Assembly: GCA_963978905.1 (NCBI GenBank) | Contig: OZ022261.1 | Coordinates: 21,449,686 to 21,513,685, forward strand | Length of the DNA stretch: 64,000 bases | Source: Trichostrongylus colubriformis | Lineage: Eukaryota > Nematoda > Chromadorea > Rhabditida > Trichostrongylidae | Reading direction: 5' to 3' | Shown here: positions 12,612-23,043 of the stretch, piece after piece | How the letters are laid out: every line of letters starts with the position of its first letter | Numbering within the stretch: position 1 is the stretch's first letter | Translations under genes and position numbers: made by a program | Notes under the pieces: model-generated | The model's input: only the letters and a program-made list of their open reading frames with translations | The model's database searches: none | Told to the model about the DNA's origin: nothing

Positions 12612-13373
12612 TTACTGTGGAACTTTGTAGGGGCAGAACGCTGTGTGATGCATAAGCATCTCTACGCGGGGTCCTGCTCCCCTACAGTAATAGCAGGTTG
12701 CCTTTGTAATACATGAGTTCATGAGGTGATCTGCCGGGTACGGGCATCTTTCACATTTTCCATTCTTTTTTATCTGTGCACGCCGGGCCGAAATGGTTGT
12801 GAATATTGGGCACACAGACGCCCAGTGATGCATGTTACAAAACATGCAGTTTTTGTTGGGTATAATCGTCGTGATACTTGCGGCTGACGACGACGTCGGT
12901 CTGTCACCGTTTGCCGGTGGTGTCGGTTTCTCCAATTGAGCTTTCAGAGTTGCACAAGTTTTGGTACATGACCTTATTTGCGCCATTACTTCCTAAATTA
13001 GCTGATCTCCACATGCGGACTTTGAAGCATAATAGTAGCATTTAAGTACCTCATATTCTGCCCTGGGATCTGTAGTTGCTGGGGTGTTTGAAGTAGCTTT
13101 CCTTTTCTTGCTTGCCGGTTGGGGGGTCTATAAATTGAAAAATATCGTAATTTTCATGACACAATAATCACCGATCAACCGAATATTTACCAGCGCTCTG
13201 TCAAGTTTTCCTTCCAGTCGTTCCAACCTTTCTTCCATGTCTTGATTCTTCAGAATGAGATAGTCGAGTTTGCATGCCACAATTGTGTCGTTCGGAAAAT
13301 ATAGCTGCATTTCCGGGTTCTGTTCTTCCGGGTCTACGGGAATCGGATGATCTGCAGAGCCCTTCTCGTCCAT
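12612..13373 (-). CDS. Gag-like CCHC zinc-knuckle protein, three exons, inside the LTR element
   Basis: Exons 13191-13373, 13050-13127 and 12612-12992, all joined in phase 0 with GT/AG ends; introns are 63 and 57 bp. About 213 residues. Exon 1 (MDEKGSADHPIPVDPEEQ) is acidic then helical and Leu/Glu-rich (NQDMEERLERLEGKLDRAL). Exon 2 carries a basic cluster, ASKKRKATS, that could be a nuclear signal. Exon 3 has three Cys/His clusters: CMFCNMHHWASVC, CERCPYPADHLMNSC and CYYCRGAG...HHTAFC. Such knuckles bind nucleic acid in Gag nucleocapsids. It lies in the LTR element in the element's own orientation; introns are unexpected there. An additional 5' exon from the LTR (see 15085-15423) may be spliced to it. 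The function beyond nucleic-acid binding is unknown. Confidence 0.65.
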
Positions 13374-15084
13374 TCTGAAAGATTATGTAATAAAGCAGAT
13401 GTTTTAGAAGTTTCAGAATTTCAAGATTCCAAGACATGAATGAATGAGAATGAAGACGAAAAGAAGATGGGGTATCCTCCGCTCGTGTCTAGAAGGCAGA
13501 ATGAAGACGTCTGAGGCTGTGTTTTAGATAGTCTCGGAAATTGCACGCCTCGGTTTGTGTAATGCCAAGTTGAGGCTTGACGTCTTTGTCTCATGGCGTT
13601 TACTGTACGCCGAGAGATGAGGTCCTCGATAAGGACGCTGCATGTCCCTGTTTGCAGCGGTGAAGAATTTTTGACACTGCATTTGTAAATGAACTGGAGG
13701 ATCCAGTAGTTAAGTAGACTTCCCTTTCCTTTACACTGTAGTTAAAGTGGGGTGATTGTCTAATAGTTTCTCTGTTGATACCTGTGGAGTTTCCCTTTGC
13801 CAAGTATGACGACGGTAATGAAATCGCCGTGTTGACATGTTGTCTTTTGTTCTTCGTCTGGTGTCTCCTTGTGCGGCGCAGTATCTTGCCGCTGCGATGG
13901 CTAACCTTAGGGCCGGTCAGAAATGGTATTTTCTTATTTTTCTCTTGTTATGCTCCTTTCTGTTGATTTCTGCCCTAATATTTCGATTTCCCTATGGTCT
14001 CAGACTAGAATGGCTCCCCGTTTCCTTTGATATCCATTTTGTGTTTCTTTAAAGGGAGTACACCGTCTTTTGCGCGGTCTTTGTGCCGACTGCACTTGCG
14101 TTCCAGTATGTCAGCGATTAGTTAGTCATAATTGCATTTTTGCGCAGCGTCTGCGTTGGATGCGTAGACAGTTAATTACGGACGTGCTAATCGTTACTCG
14201 GAGTACTATTTTCCCTTAGGGATAATTGAGAGACTATCCCTACTAATACGAGCGGGGTTTCGCTTCTATACCACTCTTTCATTGTTTATGAATGAGTATC
14301 ACTATTTTCCTAGCTCTAGAGCTTCCATAGCTGCCGCTCGTGCGGGCTACTTCCCAGGCTGCCGAAGCAATTGCAGAAGACTGGTTTATGGTCTCTGCCC
14401 ACAACAAATTCTGCCTATTTCTCATGGTCGAGCGAGGGTATCACGTCAATTTTTGGGATCCCTTATGTGCTTCCATTTTCCCATCTTGTCTTCAGGAGGC
14501 ATTTCAATTTCTAATCATTTCTTGGTTCTTTAACATGTAGATTACTGTCGAATTTTGAATGACAAGATGGAGTGACAGCCTGGCATGCGATGAATTTCGT
14601 TATCATCGCAACTTGTCTTCCTCGCTCTTTGTGTGGAGTTTTCCGTCTCCTCTCTCTTTTTCTTCGTAGGAAATGATCTCCCTGACCTGCCACCTCAAGG
14701 AGATTTTCCTAACATTCCGGAATTTTGAGTGAGAAATTGGGCCTTGCTGATGGAATTCCTGTTGTGCGCACTTATACTCCGGCCTCAATTTCCCGGTTTT
14801 TTTCGAGTTTTCCTTCTCTAGGTTAGTCTTACGGACTACCGACCGGGTTTCCACTGGAGTTTTCCTTCTCCTCATATAGTTTGTGCCTAGGTCTTTTTCT
14901 GTGCGTAGGCGCCTCGAGACTATGTTGCTCAGCGCACGGAGGAAATGAATGATATTACCAAAGATAGTATTTAAAATCATCGAAAAACATGCCGAAAACT
15001 AAAAAAGGGAAAACTATTATAAAACCATAATCGAAGAACGGGTGTAGTTAATCTGGTATGTCGAAGTGGCCACTAATGACTTAC
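13374..15084. other. Leader / internal region of the LTR element, no domain recognised
   Basis: No pol-like motif on either strand. A minus-strand frame of 125 codons (14603-14980) is Lys/Glu/Arg-rich and featureless; I do not call it a gene. If transcripts start in the LTR, this stretch is mostly intron or untranslated leader. Confidence 0.4.
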
Positions 15085-15423
15085 CTCCACACGTCCTTTG
15101 ATTTCGCTTCTTGCGTCGATCGTCATTTCGGAGCTGAGTTCTTCTTCGAAAAGTCTCTCTCCAAGTGATTTCTCGGCGGTGTGTAGGTCAGAACAGGATA
15201 TAGAGAATAACCAGAATCGACTTATCCGCGTCGTTGAATTCTATTTCCCATGGAATTCGAGCCTGATTACTGGAATTGATTTTTCTAAGGATTTCAAAGT
15301 TTTCAGACAGATGTTTCTTTTGTAATTCCCGGCCGATCCGGCCGATGCACCATTTTGAGACTGCATCACGGCCTCAATGAGTTTTGGTGGTTCATACTTC
15401 TGCTGTACTCTTGCTGATACCAT
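15085..15423 (-). CDS. Open frame starting in the 5' LTR and crossing the primer site
   Basis: The ATG at 15421-15423 lies inside the LTR. The frame (MVSARVQQKYEPPKLIEAVM...) crosses the LTR boundary and the primer-binding site, so that the site itself is translated. The 9-bp duplication within the primer site keeps the frame. An in-frame TAG occurs at 15241-15243, after which the same frame stays open (...GERLFEEELSSEM...GRVE) to a good donor, GTAAGT, at 15084. It therefore looks like the first coding exon of an LTR-driven spliced transcript, now interrupted by one stop. The product has no domain I recognise; an N-terminal Gag region is the obvious reading. Start inside an LTR is known in Ty1. 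Confidence 0.5.
15332..15352 (-). other. Primer-binding site, tRNA-Gly type
   Basis: Immediately downstream of the 5' LTR the minus strand reads TGGTGCATCGGCCGG, then ATCGGCCGGGAAT. This is the complement of a tRNA-Gly(GCC) 3' end (...CCGGCCGATGCA plus CCA), with a 9-base duplication (ATCGGCCGG) in the middle. The tRNA sequence is recalled from general knowledge of nematode tRNA-Gly, not looked up. Confidence 0.8.
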
Positions 15424-15804
15424 TTATTCCCAAATCCATTCACATATCATCAGTACGATACATCACAATTCTACAGACGCTACAACCGATATATTTTCCT
15501 AAGGGGGCACAGGTTTCATATGTTCCTCAGATTTCCCACTTGTTTCCCTTTCACCTTCCGGCTCTCAGACGTGGGTCCGCCGTAACCAGACGCCAAGTAC
15601 CGCGTCGCCTTATCTCCACCGCCAAGTTACGGTAGCTGTTACTGGGCGACCCAGTGGGGTCGCCTTTCCACTGATTACCGGAGAGGCCACCGCTCTCAGC
15701 TCCGCAGTCTCCGAGATGAACCCTATCCCCGGCTCCGCCTCTTATTTATATCCTCCGCACGGGAGGGCGTTTAGCTGAGTCATCGTGAACTAGGATTCAC
15801 GACA
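15353..15804 (-). repeat. 5' LTR
   Basis: 452 bp, with about four substitutions relative to 9958-10409. It is followed on the right by the GTCAC duplication and on the left by the primer-binding site, which fixes the element's orientation as minus. Confidence 0.9.
15742..15750 (-). promoter_or_regulatory. TATA box in the 5' LTR
   Basis: The minus strand reads GGATATAAATAAGAGGCGGAG about 55 bases into the LTR, in the place expected for a U3 core promoter. The same sequence occurs at the equivalent place in the 3' LTR. Confidence 0.6.
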
Positions 15805-15809
15805 GTCAC

Positions 15810-17744
15810 CTTATGGTGCGCGAATGAGACATTGGGTGAAACTCGAGGGGGCTTCAGGAGAGAAAAGCGGCTTGGTTTTGGAGTGAGGAGTTTCAGCGAG
15901 TGGTGAAACGGAAGAAGGAAACGAACATACGCTAGCAGAAAAAGCGGAGCCAAGAAGACCTCACCGCCTATAAAAGATGCAAGAGGCTTGCAAAAGCAAC
16001 CGTATTCAAAGCCAAGAACATCGAATTTGCCTTGTATGAGAAGTTGGAGGGCAGAGATGCGCAGAGCTTCGTCTTCAGGTTGGGAGAGCTCGCCATCGGG
16101 CCACTCAGGACATCAGGATGGTAAAGTCCGTAAAAAGCAGTGACAGTCTCATACTAAGGAAGTCAGCCGAGGTGAAATGAAGGTGTCAAGAGTACTTCCA
16201 TGGGCTTCTGAACGAGGAATTTCCCCGTAACGGAAGCCCAAAGAGGGAGGCCACGACTGGTCCAATTCTACCCTGGACGAATTTAGAGGTCCGTCAAATG
16301 CTAGGGAAGATGAAGTCGGGAAGGCGGTAGGTCCAGATGGGGTGCCTATAGATGCATGGATGGGGTGAATGCGGGATAGAGAGGCCCACTCGATTCCTCA
16401 ACACTGTAGCCGCTGAAGGAAGGATCCCAGATGGGAGGAGGACTAGTGCAATCGTCGCCATCATCAAAGAGAAAGGTGGGCAGCTCTAACTACCGTGAGA
16501 TCAAGTAGACAGCGCTTACCATGAAGCTGAAAGAGAGGCTGATCAATTCAAGACAGAAAGAACTCATCTCTATCCCCCAGGAACAGTTCGGATTCATGCC
16601 AGAGAAACCCACAACCGCAGCCATCTTCATCGCCAGGCAGGTGATGGAGAAGTGTCGAGAAGCGGCAACCATGCTACCTAGCATTCCTCGATCTCGAGCA
16701 AGCTCTCGACCGTCCCCTCAGGTCAGTGCTGTGGCATGCCCTGTGAAAACTTCATGTAGCGGAACGTGTGATCGCGCTCATAAGGGGTATGTATGATGGA
16801 GCTAAGACAACTGTTGTACTCTCCCGGGCTGTCGAATGAAGTGGGTATTACGGTAGGGATGCATCAAGCGTTGGCCCTGATCCCGTTCTCTCCCTCCTCA
16901 CTTTGGATGCGATGGTGAAAGATCTCATGGAAGGGCCACTGGAAGATGGAAGACCATTCTGTAAGCGGACGATTTGGTACTGGTAGCGGGAAGAGCTGCA
17001 AGCGAAAGTACAGCAATGGCAGGACAGGCTGGCATAGAATGGGTTCCGATTGAGCGTCATGAAGACTTAAGCTCATAAGCTCCGAAGAATGCCTAGAACC
17101 GATAACATACTGCAGTGAGGAGACCATCGAAAAGGTAGAATACTTCCGATACCCATGGTGATCTAGCGGATGATGATACGGTAGACCAGATAGTGACGGC
17201 CCGAATTAACGCGGCATGGATAAAGTGGAGGGAAACTACTGGAATGCTAGGCGATCGACGGTGCTCCAGGTCGCTCAAAGGCAAGATGTATCGAGCTGTA
17301 GCATGGGGTCCGCAATGCTGTTCAGAAGCGAATGCTGGCCCACTAATATACATGAAAGGCAGATGCACGCAGGTGAAATGAGAATGTTGAGATGGCATGT
17401 GGCTGGACGCGACTGGAGGTCAGGAACGAGGACGTGAGAGCGATCACACAGACGGCTCCTATCCAGCTGAAGTCGAGAGAGCAAGGGCTGCGATGTATGG
17501 ACACGTGCTGAGGAGATCAGAGGTTCACCTCATAAGAGAAGCACGTGAGTTCGTAACGCAAGGGAAGCGACTACGTGGAACCTTGAAGGAGAGGTGGCGG
17601 CATGTTATCGGACTGACCTCACCGAAGTGAAGACTATGGCAGAGGATGCTTTGGATAGGAGGAAGTCGCGATATCTGACAAGAACAGAGGACCCTGCGAT
17701 CGGGCGGGACTAACGCTAGGGAGAAGATGAAGAAGAAGAAGAAG
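15810..17744 (+). pseudogene. RTE-type non-LTR reverse transcriptase relic
   Basis: Fragments in all three plus frames keep the order of an RTE-clade RT: a charged region (about 15870-16080); DIRMVKSVKSS near 16110; VGPDGVP near 16327; QEQFGFMPEKPTTAAIFIAR at 16580-16640 (RT finger); a Leu/Asp region; LTLDAMVKDLMEG near 16900; and the C-terminal ARINAAWIKWRETTGMLGDR near 17200. Many frameshifts and stops break it and the YADD region is damaged. It ends in a short GA-rich tail, GATGAAGAAGAAGAAGAAG (about 17726-17744), as expected for RTE 3' microsatellite tails. The endonuclease half is missing; the copy starts next to the LTR target duplication. Confidence 0.8.
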
Positions 17745-17851
17745 TTTCAAGAGATGAGGCACCTGTTCCTCACAGTCTTGCACCTCATGCATATGGGAAT
17801 GCCTCGCACTACCTCGACTGCCCATGCCAATACTTACCATTACACGAATAT

Positions 17852-18216
17852 GGGTGGGGGGAAATACGCCAAAATTCCGCGTGGCCGCCCGCCGCGAGCG
17901 GCGCCGCGAGTCCGAGTTGGTTACAGGAAACCTGCACATCTAAGGTGGCTGGCCTAATTTCATAAAAACCAGTCATTTTTATGTGTAGGATTCATTTCCT
18001 TTTTTTGTGTTATTTTTGTGTTTAGTGTTTTTGTTGTTTAGGTGGAAGATGGGGAGACGCAACTTTGCGTCGAAGTCGAAGCTCCTTCCCCTTCCTAGGC
18101 TTAGGTTAAAGTTGATATCCCCTCCTCCCACTTGAAAAAGCATCTATCAAAACATAGGTCTCATCTGCTTTAGCCTAAGCCCAGGGAGGGAAAGAAGCTT
18201 CGACGTGTGTGAAAAT
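17852..18216. repeat. 370-bp repeat, left copy (inverted partner at 22384-22754)
   Basis: Begins GGGTGGGGGGAAATACGCC and ends GACGTGTGTGAAAAT. It is the reverse complement of 22384-22754 over its whole length, with scattered differences. The second half is itself a foldback (CGAAGCTCCTTCCCCTTCC against GGGAAAGAAGCTTCG). The two copies bracket ETFB. Confidence 0.85.
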
Positions 18217-18636
18217 CTTGCCTCTCTCCACTCCTCCCCCCTCCCCCGACTTTATTTGACCTCAGGTTTTGCTTCGTAGTTCGGCTTTCAAATCAATTTT
18301 GAATGTTACTTTAATGTGTCACTCGAAGCAAGTGACTTCTTCGAGTTGCATAAACGGACATCATTTTTTGCCAAGCTTAAACTAGCTTGATTCAGAGTCT
18401 TAGCTTCACATCTGAACTTCTATAAGTTTGAGCGTTTTCGCTTTGAATTGCCTATTTCGCAATTTGTTTCAAACTATTTTTGGAGAACTGCCTGTAACTT
18501 TTCCACAGTGAAGAAAAAACGTCGTAAACGTTTTTGTTTAAGTGTCTGTAACTTTTTCCTTTGTAACTTCTCTGTTTATAAAAACCACACTGTTCTTTTT
18601 TATGAAAGGTCAAGTGACCAAACGGACGTTTTCCAG

Positions 18637-20221
18637 GTTCGAGTAAAACCCGACAAAAGTGGTGTCGTGACGGAGAATGTTCAACATAGTATGAATCCGT
18701 TCTGCGAAATTGCTCTGGAAGAAGCTGTCAAGATGAAGAAAAGAAGATAGCAGATGGGGTTGTAGCTATTTCTATGGGTGGTCCAAAATCTCAGGAAGTG
18801 CTTCGAACAGCTCTTGCAAAAGGTGCGGACAATGCCATTCATGTTGAGGTAAGGTTTGTATTGTGTAACCTTCTGTTTCAAATACAACGATCTCTCAAAA
18901 GCGTAATGTGACAGGTGCCTGACGCTGAACTGTCAAAGGTTGAACCACTGCATGTGGCAAAGTCTCTTCAAGAAATAGTTGAAAAGCATAAGTTCGACGT
19001 AGTTTTTCTAGGGAAACAGGTGAAAGATTCTTGATCTCACTATAGATTAGTATAGATTAATCTCTGATCCGTCCAGGCCATCGATGACGATGCTGCTCAA
19101 ACTGCGCCACTTCTGGCTGGCTTGTTGGATTGTCCTCAAGCGCTCTTCGCTAACAAGGTAACAGCTTGAATAATTTTTTGCATGATTCCTTAGTTAAGAT
19201 CTGACTGGTTATCTATCCTTTGGCTTTGTCAGGGTCCAGTATTTTTGAGTTATGTGTCCTTCATTTTCGTACATTGCTAGTCCGCTTCTTCTGAGTGTAT
19301 CCCATTACTTCGAGTTCACTATGCCTCACATGACGCTGCTCCTTCCTCTGGCGTAAAGTCAATATTCTTTAACTAGACTGCTTTTTAGACCTGAGGTAAC
19401 TTTGTAAATGCCAAAAGTAAAATTAAGCAGAGAAGTAGAGTAGGGGGACACTCTACTGTGCTCGCCATCCGGCCGTATTTTTGTTCAGGATTTTGGCTTA
19501 AGCCTTAGTCAAAGGGAAAGCCTCTACCCCCCCCCCCCGTCCAAGTAACGTGTAGGTAAAAGTATACAGTTGAAATTACAAACTGATGATTGTAAAGGTT
19601 TTCGAGTGATGGACGACAGCGCGTCATGGGGTGCCCTAGTAACATTTTTCTCGAAATTAATCTCTTTCAATGGTCTCAATTTTGTTGTTGAAATGATCTA
19701 TTTCAGGTGGAAAAAGCTGATGATGGTCATCTGCAGGTGACCAGGGACATTGACGGAGGTACAGACACTGTGAAGGTACGTGACAATTGCGCAATATAGA
19801 AAATTTCCATTTTTCATAAGATTTTGTGAAAAAGAAAAGACGGTTCTCTTTAAGGTGAAAATTCCCGCCGTCTTATCTGCTGATTTACGTTTGAATGAGC
19901 CTCGTTATGCTACTTTACCGAATATCATGAAGGCAAAAAAGAAGCCAATGGAAAAATTGACCGTAAAGGATCTTGGCGTTGATTTGACACCGCAAACTAA
20001 AACCTTAGAGGTAGGTTTTATAGCTTGTTGGGCTCTCTAGTTGATATATTGCCTTTGTGTTGCTCCTTTCACGGCTCCAGGATTTCGATGCGCCCATGTG
20101 TCATAAATAATTTTTTTCTTGGTAGGTAAGCGAGCCTCCCACTCGTCAAGCAGGAGAATTTGTTGAAGATATGCACACACTGATTTCAAAGCTCAAAGAG
20201 AAGGGTCTCATCGAAGGCTAA
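18637..20221 (+). CDS. ETFB: Electron transfer flavoprotein beta subunit, first exon missing, one-base frameshift
   Basis: Mitochondrial matrix protein that, with ETF-alpha, carries electrons from acyl-CoA dehydrogenases to ETF-ubiquinone oxidoreductase. Exons: 18637-18848, 18915-19019, 19077-19157, 19707-19775, 19855-20010, 20126-20221, all phase 0 with GT/AG ends. Visible hallmarks: [23 protein letters not shown], the nucleotide-binding stretch [20 protein letters not shown], and the recognition loop [20 protein letters not shown]. It ends LKEKGLIEG. About 239 residues are encoded against about 255 usual; the roughly 17 N-terminal residues (usually ...VKRVIDYAVK) were not found upstream. 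Near 18735 one base is missing in AAGAAAAGAAG, shifting the frame and giving TAG; everything after is intact. Either a sequencing error or a recently dead copy. Confidence 0.93.
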
Positions 20222-20884
20222 CCTCGTTAACGTTGCTAGATAGGGGTACATGCTACTTGTTACTCTTCAGTACGTTTTATGTAAATCAGAAAATAGCCTT
20301 ATTGCCTATCTTCGTACATTGTTTATCACTTATGGTTCTCAATGTAATAGATGCCTTCTTTAATGAATATTTATTTTCCATGCTCGAGAGAATGGTATAA
20401 AATGATTTGAGATCGAGTACGTTTTTTAACACGCAATATCTATATGTCAAAAACACTCTCACAATGGAAAGGATTCACCGATTCGTAAATAGTAAGTTGA
20501 AAACGGAACTGAGCGAGTAAAATAACAATTGACATAATTATATCCTAAACATGATGTAAAAGAACTACACATAACAGTTCCAGAGTAGAAGTAATTGCTC
20601 TTGGGTCATGTGGTCCCGGACACAATACCTGAGTATAACGCGTGCGGTAGGGAAACGATTAGCATGGTGCTGCGCTAGTTATCTTGACAGCCAGTAAAAG
20701 CTCTTACATTGACTTTGCTAGTCGTTCCAGTGTCGCACGTTGAAATACACAAGTGCTCAGTTGCTCTTCTATGCGGGATGCAAGTAATACGGCAAAGGCC
20801 CGCAGGGAATGAAAGACAGCTTGCAGAATTCCTTGTTCGAGTGCCTGGGAACCGATTCCCGTAAAGACTTCGGAAAATAAATGA
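20222..20884. other. Convergent intergenic region
   Basis: Holds the 3' ends of ETFB (plus) and the unrecognised gene at 20885-21538 (minus). AT-rich; no coding exon seen. Confidence 0.5.
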
Positions 20885-21538
20885 TCAGCTATGAATTACT
20901 TCCTTAACTGCTTGGAGCACATCTTCGTTAGGAGCCTCACCATCGGCCAGTTTCGTCAGGAACGCCACCGTCTCTTCAGGAGGGTGCAGGTTGTATTCTG
21001 ATAAATTCTCAATCATACTGCGACCATTTTCATGACCACATCAAGTGATGACGTGTGATTATAAAGATATCTTTAGTGCCAACTGGCCAGTAACCTTAAA
21101 CGATCAAAAAACCTCACTTTCTCGAGTTTTCGGTTAGCATTTCACGAGTAACCTGAATAAGAGCGTACTGTTGAAATCTTACAGAAGAGAAAAGCAATTT
21201 CACGTCATGATGGTACACTGCTAGTCAGCGATACTATTCAACGATTACAATACTTGATTACGATTACAATATTTCTACACCGAGTGCCTTCAGCAGTGGT
21301 AACATGTTTTCTTCGTGCTCAACGCTCTGAGTAACCCCTTGCAGAAAGTCCAAACAAATTTATCAGGAGTTTTCTGTGTAATACAAATGAAAAGATCCCC
21401 AGTAATGTGCTCATAAAATATGAATGAAATATAAAAAGGACAACCAACCTTAAGCACACGTTTACACGCTTGAAATGGCACTTTTAGTTATTGGCGACGT
21501 ACATAAAAGTCGGTGACTTGAGCTTTCACGAAGCTTTC
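20885..21538 (-). CDS. Unrecognised nematode gene, 3' exons
   Basis: Four consecutive minus-strand exons join without phase conflict: 21499-21538 (ESFVKAQVTDFYV), 21279-21338 (VTQSVEHEENMLPLLKALG), 21118-21167 (YALIQVTREMLTENSR) and 20885-21017 (MIENLSEYNLHPPEETVAFL through to ...KEVIHS and a TGA). The product is helical and charged, with no membrane segment or Cys/His cluster in this part. The 5' exons were not found; weak candidates exist near 21735-22115. I do not recognise the family. The clean phases and protein-like composition support a real gene. Confidence 0.55.
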
Positions 21539-22383
21539 CTACAAAGAGAGATTGAGAGATTAGCATGTGCTAGGCTCTTTCACACTATTATTTTCGACTT
21601 TGCACTTTAGCGGCAATGATTTACTGACCAGCGAATAAGTAAACATTCATGATATATGGGAGTGTGTAGAGAAGAAGGCGAGCAGCCAGTAACGTAAAGA
21701 AAATTCGTAGGAAAGTGAAGTTCTAGATTTGTCCAGTGGTCTGCAACATTTCAGTGGGTATAACACCTTCGCTAATTCCCAATGGTTTTGTAATGTGAAG
21801 AACATAGGCTGTACTCAGAGCACGATTCAGGCAAGTAGGCGATTGGACCAAAAAGAAACGATACGTATTGATACGGCTGTAGATTTCCAAAAACCCTATA
21901 TTCCAGAGCCTATAACTTCAATTACTGTCAGACCTGTCTTGGGAGAAGCCGTCTGGAGCGCAAAAACTATCCCACCCAGACGATTCTCCGTCATGCTGTG
22001 AGAGCCGTATCAAGTATCCTTACAAGTATAAAGACGGAGATAATTATACGGCAGCACCAATAATATTTGCAACAATTTCCTTCTCAACAGTCTTGGCGTT
22101 GCAGCAACTGACTTAACAATCAATTCTTTTGCAAGGATTCAAGAAAGCATTTCTGAACGCAAAGTAGAATAGGACTATGAACCCCTTCACTTCCAAACTT
22201 TTTCACTTTACAAATTTCACTTATTGGGGGCTGAGGCATTTTACAGAATATTGGACATCTAAGCATCACTGAGCTCTAAGAAAGTCAATTTGCACGCTCA
22301 ATCGTATATTTCTGCTCAAGCCTTAGTGGACGAAGGAAGGGCTGGGTCAATTCAAGTCGGGGGGAGACGTAACTTTGTGTCAA
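21539..22383. other. Possible 5' exons of the minus-strand gene; unresolved
   Basis: Minus-strand stretches with protein-like composition occur at about 22056-22115 (KTVEKEIVANIIGAA), 21940-21999 (MTENRLGGIVFALQTASPK) and 21735-21825 (YVLHITKPLGISEGVIP). Their splice phases do not all agree, so I do not call them as exons. Confidence 0.3.
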
Positions 22384-22754
22384 ATTTTCACACACGTCGA
22401 AGCTTCTTTCCCTCCCTAGGCTTAGGCTTAAGCTGATGAAACCTATGCTTTGACAGATGCTTTTTCAAGTGGGAGGAGGGGATATCAACTTTAACCTAAG
22501 CCTAGGGAGGGGAAGAAGCTTCGACTTCGACGCAAAGTTGCGTCTCCCCGTCTTCCACCTAAACAACAAAAACACTAAACACAAAAATAACACACAAAAT
22601 AACACACAAAATGAATCCTACACACAAAAATGACTGGTTTTTATGGAATTAGGCCAGCCACCTTAGATGTGCAGGTTTCCTGTAACCAACTCGGACTCGC
22701 GGCGCCGCTCGCGGCGGGCGGCCACGCGGAATTTTGGCGTATTTCCCCCCACCC
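22384..22754. repeat. 370-bp repeat, right copy (inverted partner at 17852-18216)
   Basis: Reverse complement of the left copy, with a few small differences such as a duplicated AACACACAAA tract. Together they form widely spaced inverted arms around ETFB and its neighbour. Confidence 0.85.
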
Positions 22755-23043
22755 CACGAATATCAGGGGTGTGTGACATGGGAACTACACGATAGTCGCA
22801 TGCGTATGCGCTGAGTATGGTGATGAATTGATTCCATTAGCCTACAGTGTAAGTACTTGTGTTGAGGAACGGGTTCACCTCAGTCCTCGATATCGTACGC
22901 GATGCTCTCACTCGCCTCTTCACTACTATATAAATAATAAAACTAGCGATTTGTATCTGAAAGGCGTGAACTGGTGGCCATGTTTGTTAGCGTTGCAGAT
23001 ACACCATTGTCTTTACCATTCTTCTACGCCTGTTGTGCTACTT

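Larger units (their letters stand above)
9958..15804 (-). mobile_element. LTR retroelement with Gag-like zinc-knuckle genes and no visible pol
   Basis: A complete 5.85-kb element on the minus strand: 452-bp LTRs at 15353-15804 (5') and 9958-10409 (3'), 5-bp duplication GTCAC, a TATA box in the LTR, and a primer-binding site next to the 5' LTR. Only about four differences were seen between the LTRs, so insertion is recent. The interior carries zinc-knuckle (CCHC) frames at 12612-13373 (minus), 11050-11446 (minus) and 11783-12484 (plus). I found no reverse transcriptase, RNase H, protease or integrase motif, so it is non-autonomous as it stands. The knuckle spacing resembles BEL/Pao-type Gag, which would make that group the likely helper; this is inference. 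Confidence 0.85.

Noticed and set aside
14603..14980. 125-codon Lys/Glu/Arg-rich minus frame in the LTR element as Gag
   Set aside because: No motif, no paralogue, low complexity.
21481..21520. Plus-strand reading LLVIGDVHKSR as a VPS29-like phosphoesterase start
   Set aside because: The match is a dozen residues only, and the opposite strand holds a well-phased exon.
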